Positions 25,305 through 33,684 of a DNA stretch of 46,197 bases are shown here, piece by piece; the first letter of the stretch is position 1; every line of letters begins with the position of its first letter. The notes beneath the pieces are model-generated. The model was not told the origin of the DNA, did not search any database, and saw only the letters and a list, made by a program, of their open reading frames with translations. Made by a program: the position numbers and the translations under genes. The DNA lies in assembly GCA_041855445.1 (NCBI GenBank), contig JBHAEG010000064.1, positions 1-46,197 of the forward strand, in the 5' to 3' direction. This DNA is from Faucicola sp041855445 (GTDB lineage: Bacteria > Pseudomonadota > Gammaproteobacteria > Pseudomonadales > Moraxellaceae).

Positions 25305-25856
25305 TTATGATGAAGCCATAGTACAGGTGATGGTTTTATCTTTTTTATTAAAAGTTAATACCCAAACCCGCCCTAACTCTTCTAATTCATAACCCGTTGC
25401 TGAGCCACGAATGGTATATGAGCTCTGGTCAATCATTTTTTTTGTGCCAGCTTTAACGGTATGTTTTCCAGATTTGGCATAAAATTGTGGAAGGCTATCC
25501 ATAAATTTGGTATTAGTAAAATGTAATGTTAATGAGGTAAAACTGCCATTTTCACCACCATCTGATATTTTTTGAACAATTTTTGATAACGGCGTACCAA
25601 AAGCGGTTGCATTTTTTAGCGTCACTGTTTGTTTATCAATCACGCCATAAAACTGCTCTTGACTTTTATCTATCGATTTTTTATTACTTATCACAGAAGC
25701 TTTGTATTTTTTTGGAATGTTGTCAAGATTAATAGTATCTCTCGTATCGCAACTGTTTTTGAGGGGTTGTAAAAATGGTGTCCAGTCTAGTGCATAAACA
25801 GACGAGCCTACAGATAACCCTGCTGATAATAATAAAAATTTAGTAAGTGCTTTCAT
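25305..25856 (-). CDS. Exported protein of unknown function
   Basis: 183 residues, not recognised. A Sec signal peptide (about 1-22, MKALTKFLLLSAGLSVGSSVYA) leads to a mature protein of about 160 residues. It has two cysteines (in NSCDTRD near the start and TITCTM at the end) that could pair, and a lysine-rich, mostly beta-like middle. No lipobox Cys follows the signal, so it is probably periplasmic. It is a lone gene, convergent with spoT and divergent from ridA, with no clue to function in its neighbours. Confidence 0.75.
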   Translation of the reverse strand: MKALTKFLLLSAGLSVGSSVYALDWTPFLQPLKNSCDTRDTINLDNIPKKYKASVISNKKSIDKSQEQFYGVIDKQTVTLKNATAFGTPLSKIVQKISDGGENGSFTSLTLHFTNTKFMDSLPQFYAKSGKHTVKAGTKKMIDQSSYTIRGSATGYELEELGRVWVLTFNKKDKTITCTMASS

Positions 25857-26025
25857 TGCCTTTATCTGCTCCTTAAAACCTATCTAAACTTACCCAAAGG
25901 CAAATTTTAGTTAATTGCTCCTTTAGTGTTTTCTTATATTAATAAATTATCAATCAGTAAACAATCTGAAAATCACTTTTTCTATGCTATACTTAAACAC
26001 CAATGTATCATGATTAGGAAGTTAT

Positions 26026-26412
26026 ATGTCACGTCAAATTATTCATACTGATAACGCCCCAAAAGCTGTTGGCACTTACTCACAAGCAGTCAAGGTAGGC
26101 AATACAGTTTATATTTCAGGGCAAATTGGTTTAGACCCTGTAACGATGGAGTTAAAACAAGGTTTTACTGCTCAAGCGGAACAAGTGTTTGATAATTTAT
26201 CAGCGATTTGTCAAGCTTCTGGCGGTTCATTGGCGGACGTGGTGAAATTTAATGTGTCTGTCACTGATTTGGCAAATTTTGCAAAATTAAATGAAATTTT
26301 TGAGGCTCGTTTAACGGCTCCTTATCCTGCTCGTGCTGCGGTACAAGTGGCTGATTTGCCAAAAGGTGCGGTCGTTGAAATTGAAGCAATTTTATATTTA
26401 GAAAACGCCTAG
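26026..26412 (+). CDS. ridA: Reactive intermediate/imine deaminase RidA
   Basis: 128-residue YjgF/YER057c/UK114 family protein that hydrolyses reactive 2-aminoacrylate and related enamines. Visible signatures: IIHTDNAPKAVGTYSQAVKVGN at the N-terminus, YISGQIGLDP, and the C-terminal stretch TAPYPARAAVQVADLPKGAVVEIEAIL, which includes the key Arg and Glu. It commonly follows spoT in gammaproteobacteria and the same order holds here, with one inserted gene on the other strand. Confidence 0.95.
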   Translation: MSRQIIHTDNAPKAVGTYSQAVKVGNTVYISGQIGLDPVTMELKQGFTAQAEQVFDNLSAICQASGGSLADVVKFNVSVTDLANFAKLNEIFEARLTAPYPARAAVQVADLPKGAVVEIEAILYLENA

Positions 26413-26432
26413 TCGTTTAACTAATTTATTGT

Positions 26433-28439
26433 ATGCTTATTCAGGTTGCTTTGCCCGTGCCAATGTATCGGGTATTTGATTATTTTGTGCCACAAAATAG
26501 CTATTTCCCCAGCATTGGTTGTCGGGTAGTTGTGCCTTTTGGAAAAACTAGAACGCTGGTTGGCATTGTGATTGCTCATATTTCACAAAGTGAACTGGCA
26601 ATAGACAAGCTAAAACCAATCATTCAAGTTTTAGACCATCAGCCAATTTTAGACCAACATTTATTAAAACTTGCCCATTGGTTAGCTCAATATTATCATT
26701 ATCCACTGGGTGATGTGTTTGCCGTGATGCTACCTACATTAATTCGACAGGGGCGTTTACTTGAAAACAATCAGTCAAAACAGATAGATACTCAAGCGAT
26801 TTCTAATAAAAATTTATCACTAAATACAGAGCAACAGTTTGCTGTTAAGACAATACAGCAAGCGATTGATAACCAATGTTATCAAGGTTTTTTATTAAAT
26901 GGGGTGACGGGAAGTGGTAAAACCGAAGTTTATTTGCAAGTGATACAGTCGGTGCTAGCTTCTGGTAAGCAAGTATTGATTTTAGTACCTGAAATTGGTT
27001 TAACGCCACAGACATATCAACGATTTGCTGAACGTTTTTCGGTGAATGTTTTGATGTTGCATTCTGGTTTAACAAATCCTGTGCGATTAGCTGGCTGGCA
27101 AGCGTGTCGAGACGGCTCGGCTAAAATTGTCATTGGGACACGTTCGACAATTTTTTATCCTTTTGCAGATTTGGGTATGATAATTGTTGATGAAAGTCAC
27201 GACCAGTCATATAAACAACAAGATACATTGCGTTATAATGCTCAAGATGTTGCGTTATATCGTGGGTTTTTATTGGGTTGTCCTGTGGTTTTAGGTACGG
27301 CGACACCATCATTAGAAAGTTTGCAATTAGTTTTACAAAATAAATTAACGCAACTTCAATTAACTCAACGGGCAGGTGATGCACTACCTGTAAAAATTCA
27401 ATTAATTGATGCTCGTAAACAAAAATGGCAGTTTGGTTTAGCCCAAAATTTAATTCAAGCGATTCAAGCCACCCTTGATAAACAGCAACAAGTATTGATT
27501 TTTTTAAATCGGCGTGGTTATGCACCAATTTTATTGTGTGATGGTTGTGGCTGGCAGGCGGATTGTCCACGTTGTGATGCACATTTAACGGTTCATTTGC
27601 AACCTGTTGCGATGCTAAAATGCCATCATTGTGATTGGCAACAAGCTTTACCAAAAAAATGTCCAGAATGTGCCAGTGAAAATTTAGACCCTGTTGGTAT
27701 GGGTACGGCTCGTTTAACAGAAGGTTTACAAGAATTATTTGCCAATATACCAATTATTCAAATCGACCGTGATACGACTCGTAAAAAACATAGCTGGGAA
27801 AAAATTTATCAACAAATTCAAGATAATCCAACAGCAATTCTAGTCGGTACGCAAATGATAGCCAAAGGGCATCATTTTCCTAATGTGACGTTGGTGGTGA
27901 TACCAAATGCGGATAGAGGGTTTTTATCGGCAGATTTTCGCTCGCCAGAACATACCGCTCAGTTAATTATGCAGGTGGCAGGACGGGCAGGACGGGCAGA
28001 AAAGGCAGGGCGAGTGTTAATTCAAACACGACAGCCCGATAATCCTGCTTTATTAACTTTAGTACGCCATGGTTATTTGACTTTTGCCGAACAACTGTTG
28101 TTTGAAAGATGTTTGCTTCATTTACCACCATTTAGCCATGCTTGTTTGTTACGAGTTGAGGGTAAGTCATTGGATAAAAATCATCAGTTTATTCATGAGG
28201 CAAAGGCAATATTACCATATCAATCACAGTTTGCCGAGTTTGGTGTTTCCATTTCAGGAACGATAGATGCTCCAATGACAAAAAAAAATAGCCGTTTTCA
28301 TTCACATTTGTTGATATTGAGCAAAAATCGGCAATTTTTACATCAATTATTAGATGATTGGTGGCAAGCTGTGTTACAGTTATCTTCAGCAAAATATTTA
28401 AAATTGACATTAGATATTGACCCAATAAGTTGGGCATAA
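26433..28439 (+). CDS. priA: Primosomal replication protein PriA (helicase)
   Basis: Restarts stalled replication forks by loading the primosome. 668 residues, shorter than E. coli PriA (732). The N-terminal DNA-binding domain (1-105) is followed by the helicase core: Walker A GVTGSGKTE (from 157), Walker B VDESHD (DExH-type; E. coli has DEEH, D253 here), and motif III GTATPSLES. The zinc region at about 369-410 holds CDGCGW, CPRCDA, CHHCDW and CPECAS pairs. Motif GRAGRAEKAGRV is motif VI. It starts 20 bases after ridA with a weak ribosome site. Confidence 0.95.
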   Translation: MLIQVALPVPMYRVFDYFVPQNSYFPSIGCRVVVPFGKTRTLVGIVIAHISQSELAIDKLKPIIQVLDHQPILDQHLLKLAHWLAQYYHYPLGDVFAVMLPTLIRQGRLLENNQSKQIDTQAISNKNLSLNTEQQFAVKTIQQAIDNQCYQGFLLNGVTGSGKTEVYLQVIQSVLASGKQVLILVPEIGLTPQTYQRFAERFSVNVLMLHSGLTNPVRLAGWQACRDGSAKIVIGTRSTIFYPFADLGMIIVDESHDQSYKQQDTLRYNAQDVALYRGFLLGCPVVLGTATPSLESLQLVLQNKLTQLQLTQRAGDALPVKIQLIDARKQKWQFGLAQNLIQAIQATLDKQQQVLIFLNRRGYAPILLCDGCGWQADCPRCDAHLTVHLQPVAMLKCHHCDWQQALPKKCPECASENLDPVGMGTARLTEGLQELFANIPIIQIDRDTTRKKHSWEKIYQQIQDNPTAILVGTQMIAKGHHFPNVTLVVIPNADRGFLSADFRSPEHTAQLIMQVAGRAGRAEKAGRVLIQTRQPDNPALLTLVRHGYLTFAEQLLFERCLLHLPPFSHACLLRVEGKSLDKNHQFIHEAKAILPYQSQFAEFGVSISGTIDAPMTKKNSRFHSHLLILSKNRQFLHQLLDDWWQAVLQLSSAKYLKLTLDIDPISWA

Positions 28440-28468
28440 GTGATTGATAAATGTAGTAGGAAATTTGT

Positions 28469-29185
28469 ATGTCACATCGTTCCGCCCCTTTTGTGATACC
28501 AGAATTCATTGATAATCAATGCGTTGATGAAAAGACTCAAAAAAAACAAGCTAAAGCATTATTGTCCACTTTACAAGCGGATATTACTCAATTTCGCAGT
28601 AATTTTTTTCCACCGCCGATTTTAACCCAAATTCAAGATTTACCCATCTATGCAGGGGATTTAGAGGAAGTGCAGGCCTATCACCGTGACTGGCAGGCAT
28701 TGATTGAGCGTGCTAAGGGTTTTTACCCTTCTGCCTATTTGCCACCACACTATTTACCATTACCTGCCAGCCTTGAAATCCCACAATTTGTATATCGGGT
28801 ACAACGGTTACATTTAACCCGTACCAAAGCCAAAGAGTCAAAAAACTTTGGTTCAGTTGGTATGTTAGTGAATAAATGTGGCGATTATCAACCTGAAGAA
28901 GTCGATAATATGAATAATGTGTTGGCAAAATATCCAGAAGCTCGACTGGTTGCTCATCGGGAATTTATTGACTTGCGGGCATATGTGTTTTGTCGAGATG
29001 TGAAAGGTGATATGCTTAAGCCAGAACGTATGCGGTTTTATCGGACGGGATTAATTATCCATGCACTGCCAGATTTTAAAATTGTTGATAGTCGTACCAC
29101 GCCTCGTAAAAAACGCAATGATGCTTATAAAAATCCAATTGCTGATAATGGTGTTTGGCGGATTTTTGTAAAGTACGATAGGTAA
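28469..29185 (+). CDS. Unrecognised soluble protein
   Basis: 238 residues, no signal peptide or membrane segment. The N-terminal third is helical and charged; the middle has repeated aromatic and proline-rich loops (YPSAYLPPHYLPLPASLEIP). The C-terminal half (EARLVAHREFIDLRAYVFCRDV to WRIFVKYDR) is basic. Start chosen by AGGA eight bases upstream of the ATG. It follows priA by 29 bases and may be co-transcribed. I do not recognise a family; a nucleic-acid role would be a guess. Confidence 0.7.
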   Translation: MSHRSAPFVIPEFIDNQCVDEKTQKKQAKALLSTLQADITQFRSNFFPPPILTQIQDLPIYAGDLEEVQAYHRDWQALIERAKGFYPSAYLPPHYLPLPASLEIPQFVYRVQRLHLTRTKAKESKNFGSVGMLVNKCGDYQPEEVDNMNNVLAKYPEARLVAHREFIDLRAYVFCRDVKGDMLKPERMRFYRTGLIIHALPDFKIVDSRTTPRKKRNDAYKNPIADNGVWRIFVKYDR

Positions 29186-29292
29186 AATTTGCGATTTTCA
29201 GTGTATAGTTGTAAACTATATCGCCATGAATAAATGATGATAAATTTTAACAGTGTAATATTCTTTTTTCTTAAAAACAGTAGGTAATCCCC

Positions 29293-29457
29293 ATGAAAAA
29301 ATATCAATGTATCGTATGCGGTTGGATTTATGACGAGGAGTTGGGCTGTCCTGAAGAAGGTATCGCTCTGGGTACAAAATGGGAAGATATTCCCGAAGAT
29401 TGGACATGTCCAGAATGTGGCGTTGGTAAATTTGATTTTGAAATGGTTGAAATTTAA
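29293..29457 (+). CDS. rubA: Rubredoxin
   Basis: A 54-residue iron-sulfur electron carrier, below usual length cut-offs. The Fe(Cys)4 ligands are visible as CIVCG (C6, C9) and CPECG (C39, C42), with the conserved WIYDEELGCPEEGI and GTKWEDIPEDWTCP segments. It passes electrons from rubredoxin reductase to a partner such as an alkane hydroxylase. It is the first gene of rubA-rubB-esterase, 52 bases before rubB. Confidence 0.96.
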   Translation: MKKYQCIVCGWIYDEELGCPEEGIALGTKWEDIPEDWTCPECGVGKFDFEMVEI

Positions 29458-29509
29458 AAAACAACACCAATTTTAAATTTGAAATATCAAATCAAAAGGA
29501 TTGGGCAAT

Positions 29510-30820
29510 ATGCAAACAGATAACAACTCTTCGGTAATCATTATCGGCTCTGGTATGGCGGGTTATAGTCTTGCCCGTGAGTTGCGAAAATTAAATGAAC
29601 AACTAACAATAACGGTTATCTGTCGTGATGCAGGTGATAATTATTCAAAACCAACATTATCCAACGCATTTGCTCAAAAAAAATCGGCAAGCAATATAGC
29701 ATTAGCAAATGCTGATAAAATGGCAGAAATGTTAAATATTACTGTGTTAAATTTTCATCAAGTTTCTGCCATTCAACATGATAAACAAACTATCACGGTT
29801 TATCCAATCGCTCACCCAGAAAATCAACAAACTTTAACTTATCATTCATTGGTATTAGCAATAGGGGCAAACTCTCGTACACTTAATCAAGTGAAAATTG
29901 ACCAATCACAAATTTTTGCAGTCAATCATTTAGATGATTATCGTCAGTTTCAACAAGTGTTACAAATGAAACTTTCTAAAACTAATCAACCAGTTAAAAT
30001 CGCAATCGTTGGTGCTGGTTTGATTGGTTGTGAATTTGCCAATGATTTAGTATCACTCAATGCAGATAGTCAGCAAGTAGACATTACCATTTTTGCCAAT
30101 ACTCATTATCCACTTGCGGAACAATTACCAATAATTGCAGGCGATGCTTTGAAAAATGCTTTTATTCAGGCAGGCATTCAGTTTCAATTTGGTGTTAATA
30201 TCATTGATATTCAAACGGATAATCAACAAAGCAAATTAATTTATACTGATGCAGGTCAGCCCACCAATCCTGAAAAAACCTTTGTGGCAGATATTGTGCT
30301 GTTAGCGATTGGTTTAGAGGCGAATGTTGAATTGGCAAAACAGGCAGGTATTGTCACTGCTGAACAAAATCATGCTTATCAAGTTGATAGTTTGCCTAAA
30401 ACCGTGCAACAAGGCATAGTTGTTAATCAATACTTACAAACTTCTGTAAAAAATATTTATGCAATTGGTGATTGTGTCAATGTAATGGGCAGTTTTATGC
30501 CGTATGTCATGCCATTGATGAACCAAGCTAGAGCATTGGCAAAAACTTTAAGTGACCCAACGCAACCAGCAACAGCCGTTAGTTATCCTGCGATGCCTGT
30601 GGCGATTAAAACGCCAAGTTGTCCACTGGTTGTGTTGCCTGTGCCACAAAAATATAGTGACCAAGCAATTTGGCAACAAACTGATACGACAGATGGCATG
30701 GTTTTGACAGCTCATGCTGATAATCAGTTAGTGGGTTTTGTGTTGTTAGGTAAAGAGGCAGGCAAGCAACGTTTAACACTAAGTAAACAAGTATCAGACT
30801 GGTTATCACTACCTTGTTAA
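29510..30820 (+). CDS. rubB: Rubredoxin-NAD+ reductase
   Basis: 436-residue FAD-dependent pyridine nucleotide-disulfide oxidoreductase-type enzyme. The N-terminal FAD motif VIIIGSGMAGYSLARELRK and the NAD motif KIAIVGAGLIGCEFANDL are both GxGxxG/A. The FAD-closing motif NIYAIGDCVN occurs at about 325. ATG at 29510 was chosen over the TTG at 29501 because AAGGA is at a normal distance. It is longer than Acinetobacter RubB (about 393). Electron flow is NADH to FAD to rubredoxin. Adjacent rubA supports the assignment. Confidence 0.9.
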   Translation: MQTDNNSSVIIIGSGMAGYSLARELRKLNEQLTITVICRDAGDNYSKPTLSNAFAQKKSASNIALANADKMAEMLNITVLNFHQVSAIQHDKQTITVYPIAHPENQQTLTYHSLVLAIGANSRTLNQVKIDQSQIFAVNHLDDYRQFQQVLQMKLSKTNQPVKIAIVGAGLIGCEFANDLVSLNADSQQVDITIFANTHYPLAEQLPIIAGDALKNAFIQAGIQFQFGVNIIDIQTDNQQSKLIYTDAGQPTNPEKTFVADIVLLAIGLEANVELAKQAGIVTAEQNHAYQVDSLPKTVQQGIVVNQYLQTSVKNIYAIGDCVNVMGSFMPYVMPLMNQARALAKTLSDPTQPATAVSYPAMPVAIKTPSCPLVVLPVPQKYSDQAIWQQTDTTDGMVLTAHADNQLVGFVLLGKEAGKQRLTLSKQVSDWLSLPC

Positions 30821-30843
30821 TCATGAGAAAATAGGTTTTTATA

Positions 30844-31806
30844 ATGAATTTAGAAAAATTTAATTTTAAGCCGTCTGAAATTAGCAATTTTATGCGAACG
30901 GCGATGATTGATGTTGGGGAAGGTATCGAATTATGTGTGGAAGTTGGTGGAAATCCGAATAATCCACCAATTTTACTAATTATGGGACTGGGGTCGCAAT
31001 TAATTTTTTGGCCTGATAATTTTGTCAAATTATTGATAGATGGTGGTTTTTTTGTTGTACGATTTGATAATCGAGATATTGGGTTATCAACAAAAATTCA
31101 AATGAGTAGTTTTCCTCAATTACCTAAAATTAATCAGTTAAAAATGATGATGCGAGTTCAAGTAGGATTGCCAACTCATCATTTGCCCGTTGCGTATAAT
31201 CTGTTTGATATGGCAGAAGATAGTAAACGTTTGATTGATACATTAGGTTTACAAAATGTGTATTTGATTGGGGCTTCAATGGGGGGAATGATTTCTCAAA
31301 TTTTAGCTTCTCGTTATCCCGATAAAATTAAAAAGTTAGGGCTGTTATTTACAAGTAATAATCAGCCATTTTTGCCACCGCCCAAATTTAAACAGTTAAA
31401 TTCGTTATTTTCTCGACCAAAATCAGATAGTTTAGAAGATGTTTTGGCTTATAGTTTATGGTTTGCTGAACAAATTGGCTCGCCAAATCATTTGGATTTA
31501 TCAGAAGTTAAAGAGTTGGCAAAATTGCGTTATGAGCGTTGTTATTACCCACAAGGTGTGTTACGACAGTTACATGCAATTTTAGCAACAGGGTCTTTAC
31601 GTTCCTATAATTTACAAACGACTCAACCAACGATAGTATTGCATGGAGATAAAGATGGTTTAGTGCCTGTGAGTCATGGGCGTGCTGTGGCAAAAGCCAT
31701 TCCCAATAGTCATTTTCATTTGATTGAAGGCATGGGGCATGACTTAGTACCTGCGTTTTTACCAATTTTAAGTCAAAAATTTATACAACATTATTTTGAT
31801 AATTAA
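30844..31806 (+). CDS. estB: Alpha/beta hydrolase, EstB-like esterase
   Basis: 320 residues. The core shows the oxyanion region ILLIMGLGSQ, the strand and turn FDNRDIGLS, the nucleophile elbow GASMGG (Ser), an Asp in HGDKDGLVP and the catalytic His in EGMGHDLVP. Such enzymes cleave ester bonds of small substrates; the natural substrate is unknown. It follows rubB by 23 bases. Acinetobacter ADP1 has estB in a rubA-rubB-estB-oxyR operon, which suggests this name; the oxyR gene is absent here. No signal peptide. Confidence 0.75.
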   Translation: MNLEKFNFKPSEISNFMRTAMIDVGEGIELCVEVGGNPNNPPILLIMGLGSQLIFWPDNFVKLLIDGGFFVVRFDNRDIGLSTKIQMSSFPQLPKINQLKMMMRVQVGLPTHHLPVAYNLFDMAEDSKRLIDTLGLQNVYLIGASMGGMISQILASRYPDKIKKLGLLFTSNNQPFLPPPKFKQLNSLFSRPKSDSLEDVLAYSLWFAEQIGSPNHLDLSEVKELAKLRYERCYYPQGVLRQLHAILATGSLRSYNLQTTQPTIVLHGDKDGLVPVSHGRAVAKAIPNSHFHLIEGMGHDLVPAFLPILSQKFIQHYFDN

Positions 31807-31836
31807 ATGTTTCATTGAAATGATTAAATTTTATCA

Positions 31837-31866
31837 TTGGCAATGATTATTAAAATTTTATATAAT
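31837..31866 (+). promoter_or_regulatory. Candidate aldA promoter
   Basis: TTGGCA (31837-31842) and TATAAT (31861-31866) are 18 bp apart, about 60 bp before the aldA ATG. It suggests that aldA can be transcribed apart from the rub genes. Confidence 0.55.
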
Positions 31867-31924
31867 ATTTCAATAAATAATACAACAAATCAAATGTTTT
31901 ATCACAACAAGAAGGGAAAAAACC

Positions 31925-33367
31925 ATGAAGCAATTAGCGATGTATATCAATGGTAAATTCGTTATGGATTTTACTGGTGATTATCGAGATGTTCTCAATC
32001 CTGCCACTGAAGAAGTTATCGCCAAAGAGCCTGTCGGCACAGTTGCTGATGTTGATACTGCGGTAAAATCTGCCTATCAAGCCCAATCTGCATGGGAACG
32101 TGTGCCAGCTGTTGAGCGTGGAGCTTATTTACATAAAATCGCATCAGGTATTCGTGAACGTGCTGATGAATTAACAGATACTATCGTTGCTGAAGGGGGT
32201 AAAACCAAAGATTTGGCTCGGATTGAGGTCATGTTCACGGCGGATTATTTAGATTATCAAGCAGAGTGGGCAAGACGTTATGAAGGGGAGATTATTCAAA
32301 GCGACCGTCCTCGTGAAAACATTTTCTTATTTAAACGTCCATTAGGTGTAATTGCCGGAATTTTGCCTTGGAATTTTCCATTTTTCCTAATTGCTCGTAA
32401 AATGGGGCCTGCATTAGTGACAGGTAATACCATTGTGATTAAGCCAAGTAGTATTACGCCCATTAACTGTCATATTTTTGCTGAAATCGTTGATAGTGTT
32501 GGTTTGCCTGCTGGTGTGTTTAATGTAGTAAATGGTGGTGGTGCAGATATTGGTAATGCGTTGGCAAAACACCCACAAGTTGCAATGGTGAGCTTAACGG
32601 GTTCGGTTGAGGCAGGACGACAAGTCATGTCAGCATGTGCTGATAATATTACAAAAGTATCATTAGAATTGGGTGGAAAAGCACCTGCCATTGTACTAAA
32701 AGATGCAGATTTGGATTTAGCTGTACCGTCAATTTTAGCATCTCGTGTCGGTAATACAGGACAAATTTGTAACTGTGCTGAACGTGTGTATGTACATCGT
32801 AGTTTGTATGATGCGTTTATTGAAAAAATGACTGTTGCAATGCAAAGTGTACGTTTTGGTAATCCAGCCGAAGCGGAAGTAGGTGCATTAGAAATGGGAC
32901 CATTAATTGAAGAACGTGCTGTCAATGCCGTTACTGAAAAGGTTCAACGAGCCATTGCCCAAGGAGCGAATTTGGTTTGTGGGGGAAATCGTGTGCAAGG
33001 TAAAGGCTATTTCTTTGAACCAACGATTTTAACCAACGTTAATAATAGCATGGATATTATGCAAGAAGAAACGTTTGGACCTGTGCTACCTGTGGCAGTA
33101 TTTGATGAGCTTGATGAAGTGATTGCCCTTGCAAATGACTGTGAGTTTGGCTTGACCAGTTCAGTTTATACCACAAACTTAAATGAAGCGTTTTATGTCA
33201 CTCGCCGTTTACAGTTTGGCGAAACCTATATCAATCGTGAAAACTTTGAAGCGATGCAAGGGTTTCATGCTGGTTGGAAAAAATCAGGCATTGGCGGGGC
33301 AGATGGTAAGCATGGTTTAGAAGAATATCTACAAACGCAAATGGTCTATTTAGAAACTAACATCTAA
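31925..33367 (+). CDS. aldA: AldA-type aldehyde dehydrogenase
   Basis: 480-residue NAD-dependent aldehyde dehydrogenase. It matches E. coli AldA (479 residues), the lactaldehyde/glycolaldehyde dehydrogenase, in length and in the active-site sequence NTGQICNCAERVYV with catalytic C282; the general-base Glu is in SLELGGK (E248), the Asn in PWNFPFF, and the cofactor loop is GSVEAG. It oxidises short hydroxy-aldehydes such as lactaldehyde to acids. Other substrates are possible. A strong terminator follows. Confidence 0.85.
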   Translation: MKQLAMYINGKFVMDFTGDYRDVLNPATEEVIAKEPVGTVADVDTAVKSAYQAQSAWERVPAVERGAYLHKIASGIRERADELTDTIVAEGGKTKDLARIEVMFTADYLDYQAEWARRYEGEIIQSDRPRENIFLFKRPLGVIAGILPWNFPFFLIARKMGPALVTGNTIVIKPSSITPINCHIFAEIVDSVGLPAGVFNVVNGGGADIGNALAKHPQVAMVSLTGSVEAGRQVMSACADNITKVSLELGGKAPAIVLKDADLDLAVPSILASRVGNTGQICNCAERVYVHRSLYDAFIEKMTVAMQSVRFGNPAEAEVGALEMGPLIEERAVNAVTEKVQRAIAQGANLVCGGNRVQGKGYFFEPTILTNVNNSMDIMQEETFGPVLPVAVFDELDEVIALANDCEFGLTSSVYTTNLNEAFYVTRRLQFGETYINRENFEAMQGFHAGWKKSGIGGADGKHGLEEYLQTQMVYLETNI

Positions 33368-33383
33368 TTCTTTTTAATTTTTC

Positions 33384-33416
33384 AAAAAAACAGCTTAATT
33401 TTTAAGCTGTTTTTTT
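33384..33416 (+). terminator. aldA terminator
   Basis: A-run, stem ACAGCTTAA/TTAAGCTGT, three-base loop, then a T-run; 17 bases past aldA. Confidence 0.88.
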
Positions 33417-33432
33417 AGTTAAGATAATTTAT

Positions 33433-33477
33433 TTATCATCATAATAATTATCATCATAATAATTATCATCATAATAA
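33433..33477. repeat. Three perfect tandem 15-bp units, Fur-box-like
   Basis: TTATCATCATAATAA occurs three times without any mismatch (33433-33447, 33448-33462, 33463-33477). Read in the other phase and strand, each unit is TGATAATTATTATGA, one mismatch from the 7-1-7 Fur consensus TGATAATNATTATCA; two complete such boxes (33439-33453 and 33454-33468) are followed by a 13/15 copy (33469-33483). The array lies between the aldA terminator and rluB, with about 200 bp on to the rluB ATG. Confidence 0.9.
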
Positions 33478-33684
33478 ATAACATGGATTTAACATGATTT
33501 GTATAAACGGTCACTGCTCATTATTTCAATGACTAACAGCTAAATAAATCTAATCAATCATAATTTGTACAAAATATTGATAGCCTTTTCCCCATGATTT
33601 ACCGTAAAATAATCGTTTATTTTTAAATAGTAAAGTTTTACCCCACATTGAGAAATGTCATTGACCGTTAAAAAGGATACCCTG

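Noticed and set aside
26433..28439. DESH in place of DEEH in PriA as a damaged Walker B
   Set aside because: DExH helicases allow any residue at the third position, and the other motifs are intact.
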